Both the position numbers and the translations under genes were made by a program. From Spectribacter acetivorans (lineage in GTDB: Bacteria > Pseudomonadota > Gammaproteobacteria > Nevskiales > Salinisphaeraceae), in NCBI RefSeq assembly GCF_031846305.1, contig NZ_JAVRHY010000003.1, positions 254,747 through 318,746 of the forward strand: 64,000 nucleotides of DNA. Direction: 5' to 3'. The notes beneath the pieces are model-generated. The model saw only the letters and a list, made by a program, of their open reading frames with translations, did no database searches and was not told the DNA's origin. Each line of letters begins with the position of its first letter. The first letter of the stretch is position 1. Shown here piece after piece: positions 28,379 to 37,637 of the stretch.

Positions 28379-28663
28379 TCAGGTATCGGCGGGCCGCGGC
28401 CGATATACCGTGGCGGTATGGCCGATGCGCTGCACACAACTGGCACCGAGTTCGTCGCAGATGCGCTCGACCATCTGCCGGCGTCCGGCACGGTCGTCGG
28501 CCGCCAGCCGCAGCTTCACCAGTTCGTGGTCGGTCAGGGCCTGGTCGATTTCGGCCATCACCGCCGCGGTCAGGCCGGCGGCGCCGGCGGTGACGATGAC
28601 ATTCAGATGATGGGCCTGCCGCTTGAGATCGCGGCGGGTTTCGGCGTCGAGTTCGGGAGACAT
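28379..28663 (-). CDS. yhbY: Ribosome assembly RNA-binding protein YhbY (CRM domain)
   Basis: 94 aa. The CRM-domain pattern is present: a helix with DLKRQAHHLNVIVTAGAAGLT, then DHELVKLRL and the C-terminal HTATVYRP strand. YhbY binds pre-50S ribosomal particles. The ATG at 28663 leaves a 55-nt divergent spacer to rlmE, the gene pair arrangement seen across gammaproteobacteria. The RNA-contact loop usually written GKxG is altered to AGAAG here. Confidence 0.92.
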   Translation of the reverse strand: MSPELDAETRRDLKRQAHHLNVIVTAGAAGLTAAVMAEIDQALTDHELVKLRLAADDRAGRRQMVERICDELGASCVQRIGHTATVYRPRPADT

Positions 28664-28718
28664 GCAAGCTCTGTGAACGTTTTGCCCATTGTAAACCGCC
28701 ACCGCCTGTTCTGAACGC

Positions 28719-29339
28719 ATGTCGCGGAAAAACGATACCCGCCGCTGGCTGGACTCCCATCGTCGCGACCCCTGGGTCCGCGCGGCCCAGGCCGACAACT
28801 ATCGCTCCCGCGCGGCGTTCAAGCTGGCGCAGATCGACGAACGCGACCGATTGCTGCGGCCGGGCATCGTGGTGGTGGACCTGGGCGCCACCCCCGGCGG
28901 CTGGAGTCAGTACTGCGCGCGCCAGCTCGCCCGGCGCGGCCGCATCATCGCCCTTGACCGCCTGCCGATGGATCCGATCGACGGGGTCGAGTTCCTGCAG
29001 CTTGATTTTACCCAGGACGCCGGCCTGGCGAGGCTGCGCGAGCATCTGGCCGGGGCGGCGGTCGACCTTGTGTTGTCGGATATGGCCCCCAACTTGACCG
29101 GAGTGGCGGTGGCTGACCAGATGAAGGTCATGCATCTGGCCGAGCTGTCGCTGGCGTTTTGTGATGAATCCCTGAAACCCGGCGGCCATCTGGTGGTCAA
29201 GGTATTCCAGGGCGAAGGTTTCGATGAGCTCCTGCGGGACATGCGGGGGCGTTTCCGGTCGGTTGCGGTGCGCAAGCCGGAGGCCTCGCGCGACGCCAGC
29301 CGCGAGATGTATCTGGTTGGCCGCGACTGGCGCGACTGA
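28719..29339 (+). CDS. rlmE: 23S rRNA 2'-O-methyltransferase RlmE (FtsJ/RrmJ)
   Basis: 206 aa. Methylates U2552 of 23S rRNA. The Rossmann methyltransferase has the S-adenosylmethionine loop DLGATPGGWSQ (about 51-61), SDMAPN with the catalytic Asp, and VVKVFQGEGFDEL with the catalytic Lys. The N-terminal SRAAFKLAQIDE supplies the first catalytic Lys. It lies upstream of ftsH, the conserved pairing. RlmE normally has GSAPGGW; here the motif is GATPGGW. Confidence 0.97.
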   Translation: MSRKNDTRRWLDSHRRDPWVRAAQADNYRSRAAFKLAQIDERDRLLRPGIVVVDLGATPGGWSQYCARQLARRGRIIALDRLPMDPIDGVEFLQLDFTQDAGLARLREHLAGAAVDLVLSDMAPNLTGVAVADQMKVMHLAELSLAFCDESLKPGGHLVVKVFQGEGFDELLRDMRGRFRSVAVRKPEASRDASREMYLVGRDWRD

Positions 29340-29452
29340 TCTCGGAATCCGGCATCGGCCCGCGTGATCCGGGCGTATGTTTTATACTCGGGCGGTTGAA
29401 CGACTGCCAGCCATTTCAAGCGGTTTCGCACGACGAACCGGGGATTGACGAC

Positions 29453-31396
29453 TTGAACGAATTAGCCAAGAACCTCCTGCTCTGGGTAGTCATCGCCCTC
29501 GTGCTGATGAGCGTGTTCTCCAGCTTCGCGCCGGATAGCTCCAGTGGCCGCGAGATCGCCTATTCGCAGTTCCTCGAGCAGGTCCAGTCGGGCAGTGTCC
29601 GGGAAGTGCACATCCAGGGTAGCCGCGTGGAAGGCTCCACCAGCGGCGGCAGTGAGTTCGTGACCTTCAGTCCGGAATCGGACAACAAGGCCATGATCGG
29701 CACGTTGCTGGATAACGGCGTCGAGGTTACCGGCGAGCCCCCCGAGCAGGGCTCCCTGCTGCGCCAGATTCTGATCTCCTGGTTCCCGTTCCTGCTGCTG
29801 ATCGGCGTATGGATCTACTTCATGCGGCAGATGCAGGGCGGCGGCGGTGGGCGCGGCGCGATGTCGTTCGGCCGGTCCAAGGCGCGGATGATGAGCGCCG
29901 ATCAGGTCAAGATCACCTTCGACGACGTGGCCGGCGTCGAGGAAGCCAAGGGCGAGGTCCAGGAGCTGGTCGAGTTCCTGTCCGACCCGGGCAAGTTCCA
30001 GCGCGTGGGCGGCAAGATTCCGCGCGGCGTGCTGATGGTGGGTCCGCCGGGCACCGGCAAGACGCTGCTGGCCCGCGCCATCGCCGGCGAAGCCGGGGTG
30101 CCGTTCTTCTCGATCTCGGGTTCCGACTTCGTGGAAATGTTCGTCGGCGTGGGCGCCTCGCGCGTTCGCGACATGTTCGAACAGGGCAAGAAGCATGCGC
30201 CCTGCATCATCTTCATCGACGAGATCGACGCGGTCGGCCGCCATCGCGGTGCCGGTCTGGGCGGCGGTCATGACGAGCGCGAGCAGACACTCAACCAGCT
30301 GCTGGTGGAGATGGACGGCTTCGAGGGCACCGAGGGCGTGATCGTGATCGCGGCCACCAACCGGCCCGACGTGCTGGATCCGGCGCTGCTGCGTCCAGGG
30401 CGCTTCGATCGCCAGGTGGTGGTGCCATTGCCGGACGTGCGCGGCCGTGAGCAGATCCTGAAAGTGCACATGAAGACCGTGCCGGTGCACGACAAGGTCA
30501 ATCCCAGCGTCATTGCCCGCGGCACGCCCGGGTTCTCCGGCGCCGATCTGGCCAATCTGGTCAACGAGGCCGCGCTGTTCGCCGCCCGCACCAACAAGCG
30601 GCTGGTGGATCAGGACGATTTCGAGCGCGCCAAGGACAAGATCATGATGGGCGCCGAGCGCCGCTCCATGGTGATGACCGAGGACGAGAAGCGTCTCACC
30701 GCGTACCACGAGTCCGGCCACGCCATCATCGGCCTGTCCGTGCCCTCGCACGACCCGGTGCACAAGGTGACCATCGTGCCGCGCGGCCGTGCGCTGGGCG
30801 TGACCATGTTCCTGCCCGAGGAAGATCGCTACAGCTACTCCAAGGAGCGGCTGAACAGCCAGATCTGTTCGCTGTTCGGCGGACGTCTGGCCGAGGAGAT
30901 CATCTTCGGCAAGGATGCCGTGACCACCGGGGCCTCCAACGACATCGAGCGGGTCACCGACATCGCCCGCAACATGGTTACCAAGTGGGGCCTGTCCGAG
31001 CGCATGGGGCCGCTGGCCTACGGGTCGGACGACGACGAGGTGTTCCTGGGCAAGTCGGTGACCCAGCACAAGCACATCTCGGACGAGACGGCCCATGCCA
31101 TCGACGAGGAGATCCGGTCGATTGTCGACGGTTGTTACGAGCGATCCAAAAAGATCCTCGAGGACAACATGGACAAGCTGCATCTGATGGCCGATGCCCT
31201 GATGAAGTACGAGACCATCGATCGCAAGCAGATCGACGAGGTGATGCAGGGCCGTGAGCCGGGCCCGCCGCAGAACTGGGACGACTCAGACACGCCGGGT
31301 TCCGGTGGCGGCACGCCGACTGCCGACACCGGCGCTGAGCCTCGGCCGTCCGGGGGCGATACGGGCACCCCCAGTCCGGCCCATTACCGGCGCTAG
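29453..31396 (+). CDS. ftsH: ATP-dependent zinc metalloprotease FtsH
   Basis: 647 aa from the TTG at 29453, with GGGGA 8 nt upstream. This start gives LNELAKNLLLWVVIA, matching E. coli FtsH; the ATG at 29396 would add 19 unrelated residues. It has two membrane helices (about 6-25 and 105-125), the AAA+ module with GPPGTGKT (about 199-206) and IIFIDEIDAVGRHRG, and the zinc site HESGH (419-423). It degrades membrane proteins and short-lived regulators. A TATACT at 29383-29388 may be its -10. Confidence 0.97.
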   Translation: MNELAKNLLLWVVIALVLMSVFSSFAPDSSSGREIAYSQFLEQVQSGSVREVHIQGSRVEGSTSGGSEFVTFSPESDNKAMIGTLLDNGVEVTGEPPEQGSLLRQILISWFPFLLLIGVWIYFMRQMQGGGGGRGAMSFGRSKARMMSADQVKITFDDVAGVEEAKGEVQELVEFLSDPGKFQRVGGKIPRGVLMVGPPGTGKTLLARAIAGEAGVPFFSISGSDFVEMFVGVGASRVRDMFEQGKKHAPCIIFIDEIDAVGRHRGAGLGGGHDEREQTLNQLLVEMDGFEGTEGVIVIAATNRPDVLDPALLRPGRFDRQVVVPLPDVRGREQILKVHMKTVPVHDKVNPSVIARGTPGFSGADLANLVNEAALFAARTNKRLVDQDDFERAKDKIMMGAERRSMVMTEDEKRLTAYHESGHAIIGLSVPSHDPVHKVTIVPRGRALGVTMFLPEEDRYSYSKERLNSQICSLFGGRLAEEIIFGKDAVTTGASNDIERVTDIARNMVTKWGLSERMGPLAYGSDDDEVFLGKSVTQHKHISDETAHAIDEEIRSIVDGCYERSKKILEDNMDKLHLMADALMKYETIDRKQIDEVMQGREPGPPQNWDDSDTPGSGGGTPTADTGAEPRPSGGDTGTPSPAHYRR

Positions 31397-31458
31397 GGCC
31401 GCACAGGTACCGGCGTCCGCGGATAATGCCGCGGGCGCCGGGCGCGGTTCGCTTTCCC

Positions 31459-32289
31459 GTGTCTGAACTCGATTGCCGCGGTCGTTTTCTTTCGCTCGAC
31501 CGGCCGGTGCTGATGGGCGTGCTGAACATCACGCCCGACTCCTTCTCTGATGGCGGCCGGTTCGTCGATGCCCCGGCAGCGGTGGACCGGGCCCACGCCC
31601 TGGTGGCGGCCGGAGCGGCGATCATCGATATCGGCGGGGAGTCCAGTCGCCCGGGGGCCGAACCCGTGGCCGAAACCGAGGAACTGGATCGGGTGCTGCC
31701 GGTGATCGAGGCACTGCACGGCCGGATCGATGCGGTCATTTCCATCGACACGATCAAGCCGTCCGTCATGCGGGCCGCCTGCGCGGCCGGCGCCGGGCTG
31801 ATCAACGACATCCGTGCGTTGCAGGAACCGGGGGCGCTGGAAGCCGCGGCGGCGAGCGGCGCGGCGGTCTGCCTGATGCACATGCAGGGTGAACCGCGGA
31901 CCATGCAGGCATCGCCGCGCTATGATGACGTGGTGGACGACGTACGAACGTTTCTGGCCCGGCGACTGGCCGCCTGCGAGGCGGCCGGCATCCCGCGCAA
32001 CCGGTTGCTGGTGGACCCCGGTTTCGGCTTCGGCAAGACTCTGACGCACAACCTGGCGCTGTTGCGGCGTCTGGAGCGTTTCGGGTCGCTTGGCGTGCCA
32101 CTGCTGGCCGGGCTATCCCGCAAGTCCATGTTCAGCAAGCTGCTCGGTGATATGCCGCCCGAAAAGCGCATGCCCGCCAGCGTGGCGGCGGCAGCCATTG
32201 CGGTGCTCGGCGGCGCCCGCGTGATCCGTACGCATGATGTCGAAGCCACCCGCCAGGCGGTGGAGTTGGCCTGGGCGCTGCCGGCATGA
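31459..32289 (+). CDS. folP: Dihydropteroate synthase
   Basis: 276 aa from GTG at 31459; ATG at 31426 is the alternative. It condenses p-aminobenzoate with hydroxymethyldihydropterin diphosphate in folate synthesis. Diagnostic motifs: MGVLNITPDSFSDGG (pterin loop), IDIGGESSRPGA, DIRALQEPGALE, DPGFGFGKT and LAGLSRKSM. The stop overlaps glmM by 4 nt (ATGA). The ftsH-folP-glmM order is conserved in gammaproteobacteria. Confidence 0.97.
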   Translation: MSELDCRGRFLSLDRPVLMGVLNITPDSFSDGGRFVDAPAAVDRAHALVAAGAAIIDIGGESSRPGAEPVAETEELDRVLPVIEALHGRIDAVISIDTIKPSVMRAACAAGAGLINDIRALQEPGALEAAAASGAAVCLMHMQGEPRTMQASPRYDDVVDDVRTFLARRLAACEAAGIPRNRLLVDPGFGFGKTLTHNLALLRRLERFGSLGVPLLAGLSRKSMFSKLLGDMPPEKRMPASVAAAAIAVLGGARVIRTHDVEATRQAVELAWALPA

Positions 32290-33653
32290 CGCGACGCTAT
32301 TTCGGTACCGATGGGGTGCGCGGGCGCGTGGGCGAATGGCCCATGACCCCGGACTTCGCCCTCAAGCTCGGCTGGGCGGCCGGGCGCGAACTGGCGCCTA
32401 ACGGCGGCAATGGCTCGGCCAAGCGAGCCTCGGTGGTGATCGGCAAGGACACCCGGTTGTCCGGTTACATGTTCGAATCCGCGCTCGAGGCCGGGTTTGC
32501 CGCGGCCGGGGTCGATGTGCTGCTGGTCGGGCCCATGCCCACCCCGGCCATCGCCTACCTCACGCGCACGTTCCACGCCGATGCCGGGGTGGTGATCAGT
32601 GCCTCGCACAATCCGTTCGACGACAACGGCGTGAAGTTCTTCTCCGGTCGTGGCGACAAGCTGCCGGACGCGGTGGAAACGGCGATCGAGGCGCGGCTGG
32701 ACCAGCCGCTCGCCTGCGTGGCGCCGGCCGCGCTGGGGCGGGCCAGACGCATCGAAAGCGCGGCCGGCCGTTACGTCGAATTCTGCAAATCCACGTTCCG
32801 TGTGCAGCAGGCATCGCTGGCCGGGATGCGACTGGTGGTGGACTGCGCCCACGGCGCCGCCTACCACGTCGCGCCGCACGTATTCGGTGAACTCGGCGCC
32901 GAGGTGCACGTGATCGGCGCCGAGCCGGACGGGCTCAACATCAACCGGGACGTGGGGTCGACCCATCTGGATGCGCTGGTGGCCGAGGTCACGGCACGCG
33001 GGGCGGATCTGGGCATCGCCCTGGACGGCGACGGTGATCGCTGCCTGTTCGTGGACCACCGCGGCGAGATCGTGGACGGCGATCAGGCGCTGTACGTGAT
33101 CGCCCGCGACCGTCAGGCCTGCGGCGCCCTGGAGGGGCCGGTGGTGGGCACCCAGATGAGCAACCTGGCGCTGGCACTGGCCTGCGAGAAAGCCGGCATC
33201 CCGTTCGAACGGGCCCGGGTGGGCGACCGCTATGTGCACGAACGGCTGGTGGCGCGGGGCGGCCTGCTGGGTGGCGAGTCCTCTGGACACATCCTGTGCC
33301 TGGACCGCACCACGACCGGCGACGGCATCGTGTCGGCGCTGCAGGTGCTGGCGGCGATGATGCGGCAGGGCTGCACCCTGCACGAGCTGGCCGCCGAGGT
33401 GGACCGGTGTCCGCAGAAGTTGGTCAACGTGCGGGTCCTTAAGGGCCAGGCAGCGACCATACTCGAGCATGAAAGCCTGGCGGCAGCGGTCACCGAGGTG
33501 GAAACGCAGCTGGCCGGCCGGGGCCGGGTACTGTTGCGGGCGTCGGGCACCGAGCCGCTGATCCGCGTGATGGTCGAGGGGCTGGATGCCGGGGACGTGG
33601 CGGCCGGCGCCGAGCGTATTGCCGCGACCGTGAGAACGCTGGCCGAAGCCTGA
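32286..33653 (+). CDS. glmM: Phosphoglucosamine mutase
   Basis: 455 aa. Converts glucosamine-6-phosphate to glucosamine-1-phosphate for UDP-GlcNAc. The family start RRYFGTDGVRG is followed by the phosphoserine loop SASHNPFDDNG (Ser107), the Mg site DGDGDRC and the sugar-binding GGESSGHI. The C-terminal phosphate loop is RASGTEPLIRVMVEG. Translationally coupled to folP by a 4-nt overlap. Confidence 0.97.
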   Translation: MTRRYFGTDGVRGRVGEWPMTPDFALKLGWAAGRELAPNGGNGSAKRASVVIGKDTRLSGYMFESALEAGFAAAGVDVLLVGPMPTPAIAYLTRTFHADAGVVISASHNPFDDNGVKFFSGRGDKLPDAVETAIEARLDQPLACVAPAALGRARRIESAAGRYVEFCKSTFRVQQASLAGMRLVVDCAHGAAYHVAPHVFGELGAEVHVIGAEPDGLNINRDVGSTHLDALVAEVTARGADLGIALDGDGDRCLFVDHRGEIVDGDQALYVIARDRQACGALEGPVVGTQMSNLALALACEKAGIPFERARVGDRYVHERLVARGGLLGGESSGHILCLDRTTTGDGIVSALQVLAAMMRQGCTLHELAAEVDRCPQKLVNVRVLKGQAATILEHESLAAAVTEVETQLAGRGRVLLRASGTEPLIRVMVEGLDAGDVAAGAERIAATVRTLAEA

Positions 33654-33725
33654 TTTCGACCATCAGTCGGTTGAATCGGCTGTGCTAGCATCAGCGCCCG
33701 TTGTGTCAACGAAAGGGCGCCGCCC

Positions 33726-34478
33726 ATGGCTCGAAAACCCCTGATTGCCGGCAACTGGAAAATGCACGGCAGCCGCGCGCACACCGCGTCCTTTGCCGAT
33801 GCCCTGGCGGCGCAGCCGCTGCCGGATGGCATCGATGCGCTGATCTGCCCCCCGTTCGTTCATGTGGCCGACCTGGTGTCCCGCCTGGCGGGCACCGGTG
33901 TGCAGGTCGGCGGGCAGAACGTCTGCGACAAGGGCGGGCCGGGCGCCTATACCGGTGAGGTCAGCGCCGGGATGCTGGCCGACTGCGGGGCCACCCATGC
34001 GATAGTCGGTCACTCCGAGCGCCGCGCCCTCTACGGCGAGGACGATGACGTGGTCTCGGAAAAATTCGCGCTGGCCCGCGATGCCGGCCTGGTGCCCGTG
34101 CTCTGTGTCGGGGAAACCTTGGCCGAACGCGAAGCCGATCAGACCGAGAATGTCCTGCGCCGGCAGCTCGGCACCGTCCTGGGCGATCACGGCGTGGCGG
34201 CGTTCGCCGATGCCGTGGTGGCCTACGAGCCGGTATGGGCAATCGGTACCGGCCATACCGCGACGCCGGCCCAGGCACAGGCGGTTCACGCATTTCTGCG
34301 CGCCCAGATCGCGGCGGAAGATGCTACAATCGCTGCCGGTTTGCGGATCGTCTACGGTGGCAGCGTCAAGCCCGACAACGCTGCCGATTTGCTGGCCTGT
34401 GAGGATGTCGACGGCGGCCTGGTTGGCGGTGCATCGCTGGAGGCCGACTCCTTCCTCGCGCTCTGTCGGGCGAACTGA
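33726..34478 (+). CDS. tpiA: Triose-phosphate isomerase
   Basis: 250 aa TIM barrel of glycolysis and gluconeogenesis. Active-site motifs: AGNWKMHG with the catalytic Lys, IVGHSERR with the electrophilic His, and VVAYEPVWAIGTG with the catalytic Glu, followed by the phosphate-binding YGGSVKPDN. It sits between glmM and secG, the usual gammaproteobacterial position. Confidence 0.98.
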   Translation: MARKPLIAGNWKMHGSRAHTASFADALAAQPLPDGIDALICPPFVHVADLVSRLAGTGVQVGGQNVCDKGGPGAYTGEVSAGMLADCGATHAIVGHSERRALYGEDDDVVSEKFALARDAGLVPVLCVGETLAEREADQTENVLRRQLGTVLGDHGVAAFADAVVAYEPVWAIGTGHTATPAQAQAVHAFLRAQIAAEDATIAAGLRIVYGGSVKPDNAADLLACEDVDGGLVGGASLEADSFLALCRAN

Positions 34479-34495
34479 CGGCGAAACTTAAAAGC

Positions 34496-34852
34496 ATGCT
34501 CTACACCATCTTGGTCATCGTCCAGGTGCTGGTTGCCATCAGCCTGGTCGGTCTTATCCTGGTTCAGCACGGCAAGGGTGCCGATGCCGGCGCCGCCTTC
34601 GGTAGCGGCGCGTCCGGCACCGTATTCGGGTCCCGCGGCTCGGCCAACTTCCTGAGCCGGGCGACCGGGGCACTTGCCACCGTGTTCTTCGCGGTGAGCC
34701 TGTCGTTGGCCTATCTGGTCGGTGGCGGCGGCTCGGCGCCCGAGCAGAGCGTGGTCGACCAGCTCGAGGCGCCGGGCTCGGAACTGCTCGACGACGAGTC
34801 GACGCCGGACGAGCAGCCTTCGGCTCCGTCGCTCGACAGCGTCCCCGAGTAG
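34496..34852 (+). CDS. secG: Preprotein translocase subunit SecG
   Basis: 118 aa with two membrane helices (about 3-22 and 58-78), linked by the conserved glycine-rich loop GADAGAAFGSGASGTVFGS. It is an accessory subunit of the SecYEG channel. The C-terminal tail is Pro/Ser/Asp rich. It lies 17 nt after tpiA. A tRNA-Leu gene often follows secG in this class, but none is present here; nqrA follows instead. Confidence 0.96.
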   Translation: MLYTILVIVQVLVAISLVGLILVQHGKGADAGAAFGSGASGTVFGSRGSANFLSRATGALATVFFAVSLSLAYLVGGGGSAPEQSVVDQLEAPGSELLDDESTPDEQPSAPSLDSVPE

Positions 34853-34956
34853 GGTCACGCCGGGCAACTCGAATCGCCGACCTCATCGGGGTCGCGCCTC
34901 GTCGTCGCCGCAGCACCGCTGACCGGGGACGCCGTTACATTCTGGAACTGCGAACG

Positions 34957-36321
34957 ATGGCCACTGCACATCGATTTACGATCAAGAAAGGGCTGGACCT
35001 GCCCATCGACGGGGCCCCGGCGCCGGTAGTCGAGAATGGCGCCGAGATCCGCACCGTGGCCCTGATCGGGCGCGACTACGTCGGCATGAAGCCGACCATG
35101 TTCGTGTCCGAAGGCGACCGGGTCGCGTTCGGGCAGCCCCTGTTCGAGGACAAGAAGACCCCCGGCGTTATCTACACCGCCCCGGCCGGCGGCGAGATCA
35201 CGGCCATCAATCGCGGTGCTCGCCGGATGCTCCAGTCGGTGGTCATCCGCATCGACGCCGAACTGGATGGCAAGCCGCACGAAACCTTCGAACCGGTGGC
35301 CGACGTGGCGTCGATGGGGCGCGAGGCGGTACAGGATCGCCTGATTCGCAGTGGCCTCTGGACCGCGTTGCGCACCCGTCCGCTGAGCAAGGTGCCGGCA
35401 CCCGGCAGCGCCCCGCGGTCGATCTTCGTGACCGCGATCGATACCAACCCGCTGGCGGCCTCGCCCGAGCAGGTGATCGCCGAGCAGCCGGACCGTTTCC
35501 GGGCAGGTCTGCGGGTGCTGGAGACGCTTACCGACGGCAAGCTCTATCTCTGCCAGGCGCCGGATGCGGAATTGCCGACCACCGACTCATCCAGGCTGGT
35601 AACCGCCGGATTCGATGGCTGTCATCCGGCCGGACTGGTGGGTACCCACATCCACATGCTGGAACCGGTGGGCATGGGAAATTGTGTCTGGCACATCGGC
35701 TACCAGGACGTGATGGCCCTGGGCGCGCTGTTCGCGGAAGGGCGGCTCGACCCGTCACGGGTGGTGGCGCTGGGTGGACCGAACGTACGCCGGCCGCGGT
35801 TGCTACGCACGCGCATGGGCGCGAGCACCGACGATCTGCTGGACGGCGAGATCACCGGCGATGATGCCCGGGCGATTTCCGGCTCGGTTCTGTCCGGGCG
35901 GCGGGCCGCCGGCTGGGCCAGCTATCTGGGCCGCTACCACACCCAGATTTCGGTGCTGCCGGAGGGACGTGAACGCGAATTCATGGGCTGGGTGATGCCC
36001 GGCCGCAACAGATTCTCCAAGATCAACGTATTCATCTCCAGCATCCTCAAGCCGGTGAGCTACCGCTTCAATACGTCGCAGAACGGCAGCCCACGGGCGA
36101 TGGTGCCGATCGGCAACTACGAGGAAGTGATGCCGCTGGATATTCTGCCGACGCAGCTGCTGCGGTCGCTGCTGGTGCGCGATACCGATACCGCCCAGGC
36201 ACTGGGTTGTATGGAGCTCGACGAGGAGGATCTGGCGCTGGCGTCGTTCGTGGACGTGGCCAAGTACGACTTCGGTCCCCATCTGCGCGCCAGCCTCGAA
36301 CAGATCGAGCGAGACGGTTGA
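34957..36321 (+). CDS. nqrA: Na+-translocating NADH:quinone reductase subunit A
   Basis: 454 aa, the cofactor-free quinone-site-associated subunit of the respiratory sodium pump. The NqrA N-terminus HRFTIKKGLDLPIDGAP is typical, as are GYVGMKPTMF-like RDYVGMKPTMFVSEGDRV and VTAIDTNPLAA. First gene of the nqrABCDEF operon. Its presence points to a saline habitat. Confidence 0.97.
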   Translation: MATAHRFTIKKGLDLPIDGAPAPVVENGAEIRTVALIGRDYVGMKPTMFVSEGDRVAFGQPLFEDKKTPGVIYTAPAGGEITAINRGARRMLQSVVIRIDAELDGKPHETFEPVADVASMGREAVQDRLIRSGLWTALRTRPLSKVPAPGSAPRSIFVTAIDTNPLAASPEQVIAEQPDRFRAGLRVLETLTDGKLYLCQAPDAELPTTDSSRLVTAGFDGCHPAGLVGTHIHMLEPVGMGNCVWHIGYQDVMALGALFAEGRLDPSRVVALGGPNVRRPRLLRTRMGASTDDLLDGEITGDDARAISGSVLSGRRAAGWASYLGRYHTQISVLPEGREREFMGWVMPGRNRFSKINVFISSILKPVSYRFNTSQNGSPRAMVPIGNYEEVMPLDILPTQLLRSLLVRDTDTAQALGCMELDEEDLALASFVDVAKYDFGPHLRASLEQIERDG

Positions 36322-36361
36322 GGATGCCAGGACCTGTTGAGACGCTGAAACCGAGATAACC

Positions 36362-37636
36362 ATGTCCGCCCTACGTAACTATCTGGATCGGCTCCATCCC
36401 TTGTTCGCCAAGGGCGGGAAGCTGGAGAAGTATTACGCCCTCTACGAGATGGTGGATACTTTCTTCTATTCACCCTCGGATACCACCCGCGGCGCGCCTC
36501 ACGTGCGTGACGGCATCGACCTCAAGCGGGTGATGATCTACGTCTGGCTGGCCACGGTTCCCTGCATGTTCATGGCCTGCTGGAATACCGGCTTCCAGGC
36601 CAATCAGGCGATGGCGGCCATGGGCCTGGACGACGTCGAGGGCTGGCGCCAGATCCCGTTGCACCTGTTCGGCGTCAGCTACGATCCGACCAGCTTCTGG
36701 GACAACTTCGTGCACGGGCTGTGGTACTTCCTGCCCGCCTACATGGTCACCTTCATCGTCGGCGGCCTGTGGGAAGTGCTGTTCGCGGCGGTACGCAACC
36801 ACGAGATCAACGAGGGCTTCTTCGCCACTTCCATCCTGTTCACCCTGACCCTGCCGCCGGACATTCCGCTGTGGCAGGTGGCCATGGGCATCAGCTTTGG
36901 TGTGGTGGTCGGCAAGGAGGTCTTCGGCGGCACCGGCAAGAATTTCCTGAATCCGGCGCTGACCGGGCGCGCGTTCCTGTTCTTCACCTTCCCGGCCTAC
37001 ATGTCGGGGGATGCGGTTTGGACCGCGGTGGACGGCTATACCGGCGCCACCGCGCTGGGCATCGGCGCGACCGAGGGCATGGCCGGCATCGTCAACCAGA
37101 TGACCTGGTGGGATGCCTTCCTGGGCGATATCCAGGGCTCGCTCGGCTCGACCTCGACGCTGGCGATCCTGCTCGGTGCAGCGTTCCTGCTGTACACGCG
37201 CGTGGCCTCCTGGCGAATCATGGCGGGCTGCGTCGTGGGGTTGGTGGCCAGCACCTGGCTATTCGGCCTGATCGGCAGCGACACCAACCCGATGTTCTCG
37301 GTGCCCTGGTACTGGCATCTGGTGCTGGGTGGCTTCGCATTCGGCGCGGTGTACATGGCCACCGATCCGGTCAGCGCCGCGATGACCAACAAGGGCCGTT
37401 TCTACTACGGTGTGCTCATCGGCTTCATGACGGCGCTGATCCGCGTGGTGAATCCGGCCTATCCGGAAGGCATCATGCTCGCGATCCTGTTCGCCAACAT
37501 CTTCGCGCCGTTGATCGATTATTTCGTGACCCAGGCGAACATCAAGCGACGGCAGGCGCGTCTGGCGGCCGCCAATGGGGAGAGCCCGCAGACGGAATCG
37601 ACGGCCTCGCAACAGCAACCCGCGGAGGCAAGCTGA
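36362..37636 (+). CDS. nqrB: Na+-NQR subunit B (membrane, covalent FMN)
   Basis: 424 aa with about ten membrane helices. NqrB carries a covalent FMN on a threonine in a GAT motif: GYTGATAL at about residues 224-231. It also contains the riboflavin/sodium pathway helices (GTGKNFLNPALTGRAFLFF). The charged N-terminal segment and Gln/Ala-rich C-terminus are cytoplasmic. It lies 40 nt after nqrA. Confidence 0.97.
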   Translation: MSALRNYLDRLHPLFAKGGKLEKYYALYEMVDTFFYSPSDTTRGAPHVRDGIDLKRVMIYVWLATVPCMFMACWNTGFQANQAMAAMGLDDVEGWRQIPLHLFGVSYDPTSFWDNFVHGLWYFLPAYMVTFIVGGLWEVLFAAVRNHEINEGFFATSILFTLTLPPDIPLWQVAMGISFGVVVGKEVFGGTGKNFLNPALTGRAFLFFTFPAYMSGDAVWTAVDGYTGATALGIGATEGMAGIVNQMTWWDAFLGDIQGSLGSTSTLAILLGAAFLLYTRVASWRIMAGCVVGLVASTWLFGLIGSDTNPMFSVPWYWHLVLGGFAFGAVYMATDPVSAAMTNKGRFYYGVLIGFMTALIRVVNPAYPEGIMLAILFANIFAPLIDYFVTQANIKRRQARLAAANGESPQTESTASQQQPAEAS

Positions 37637-37637
37637 C

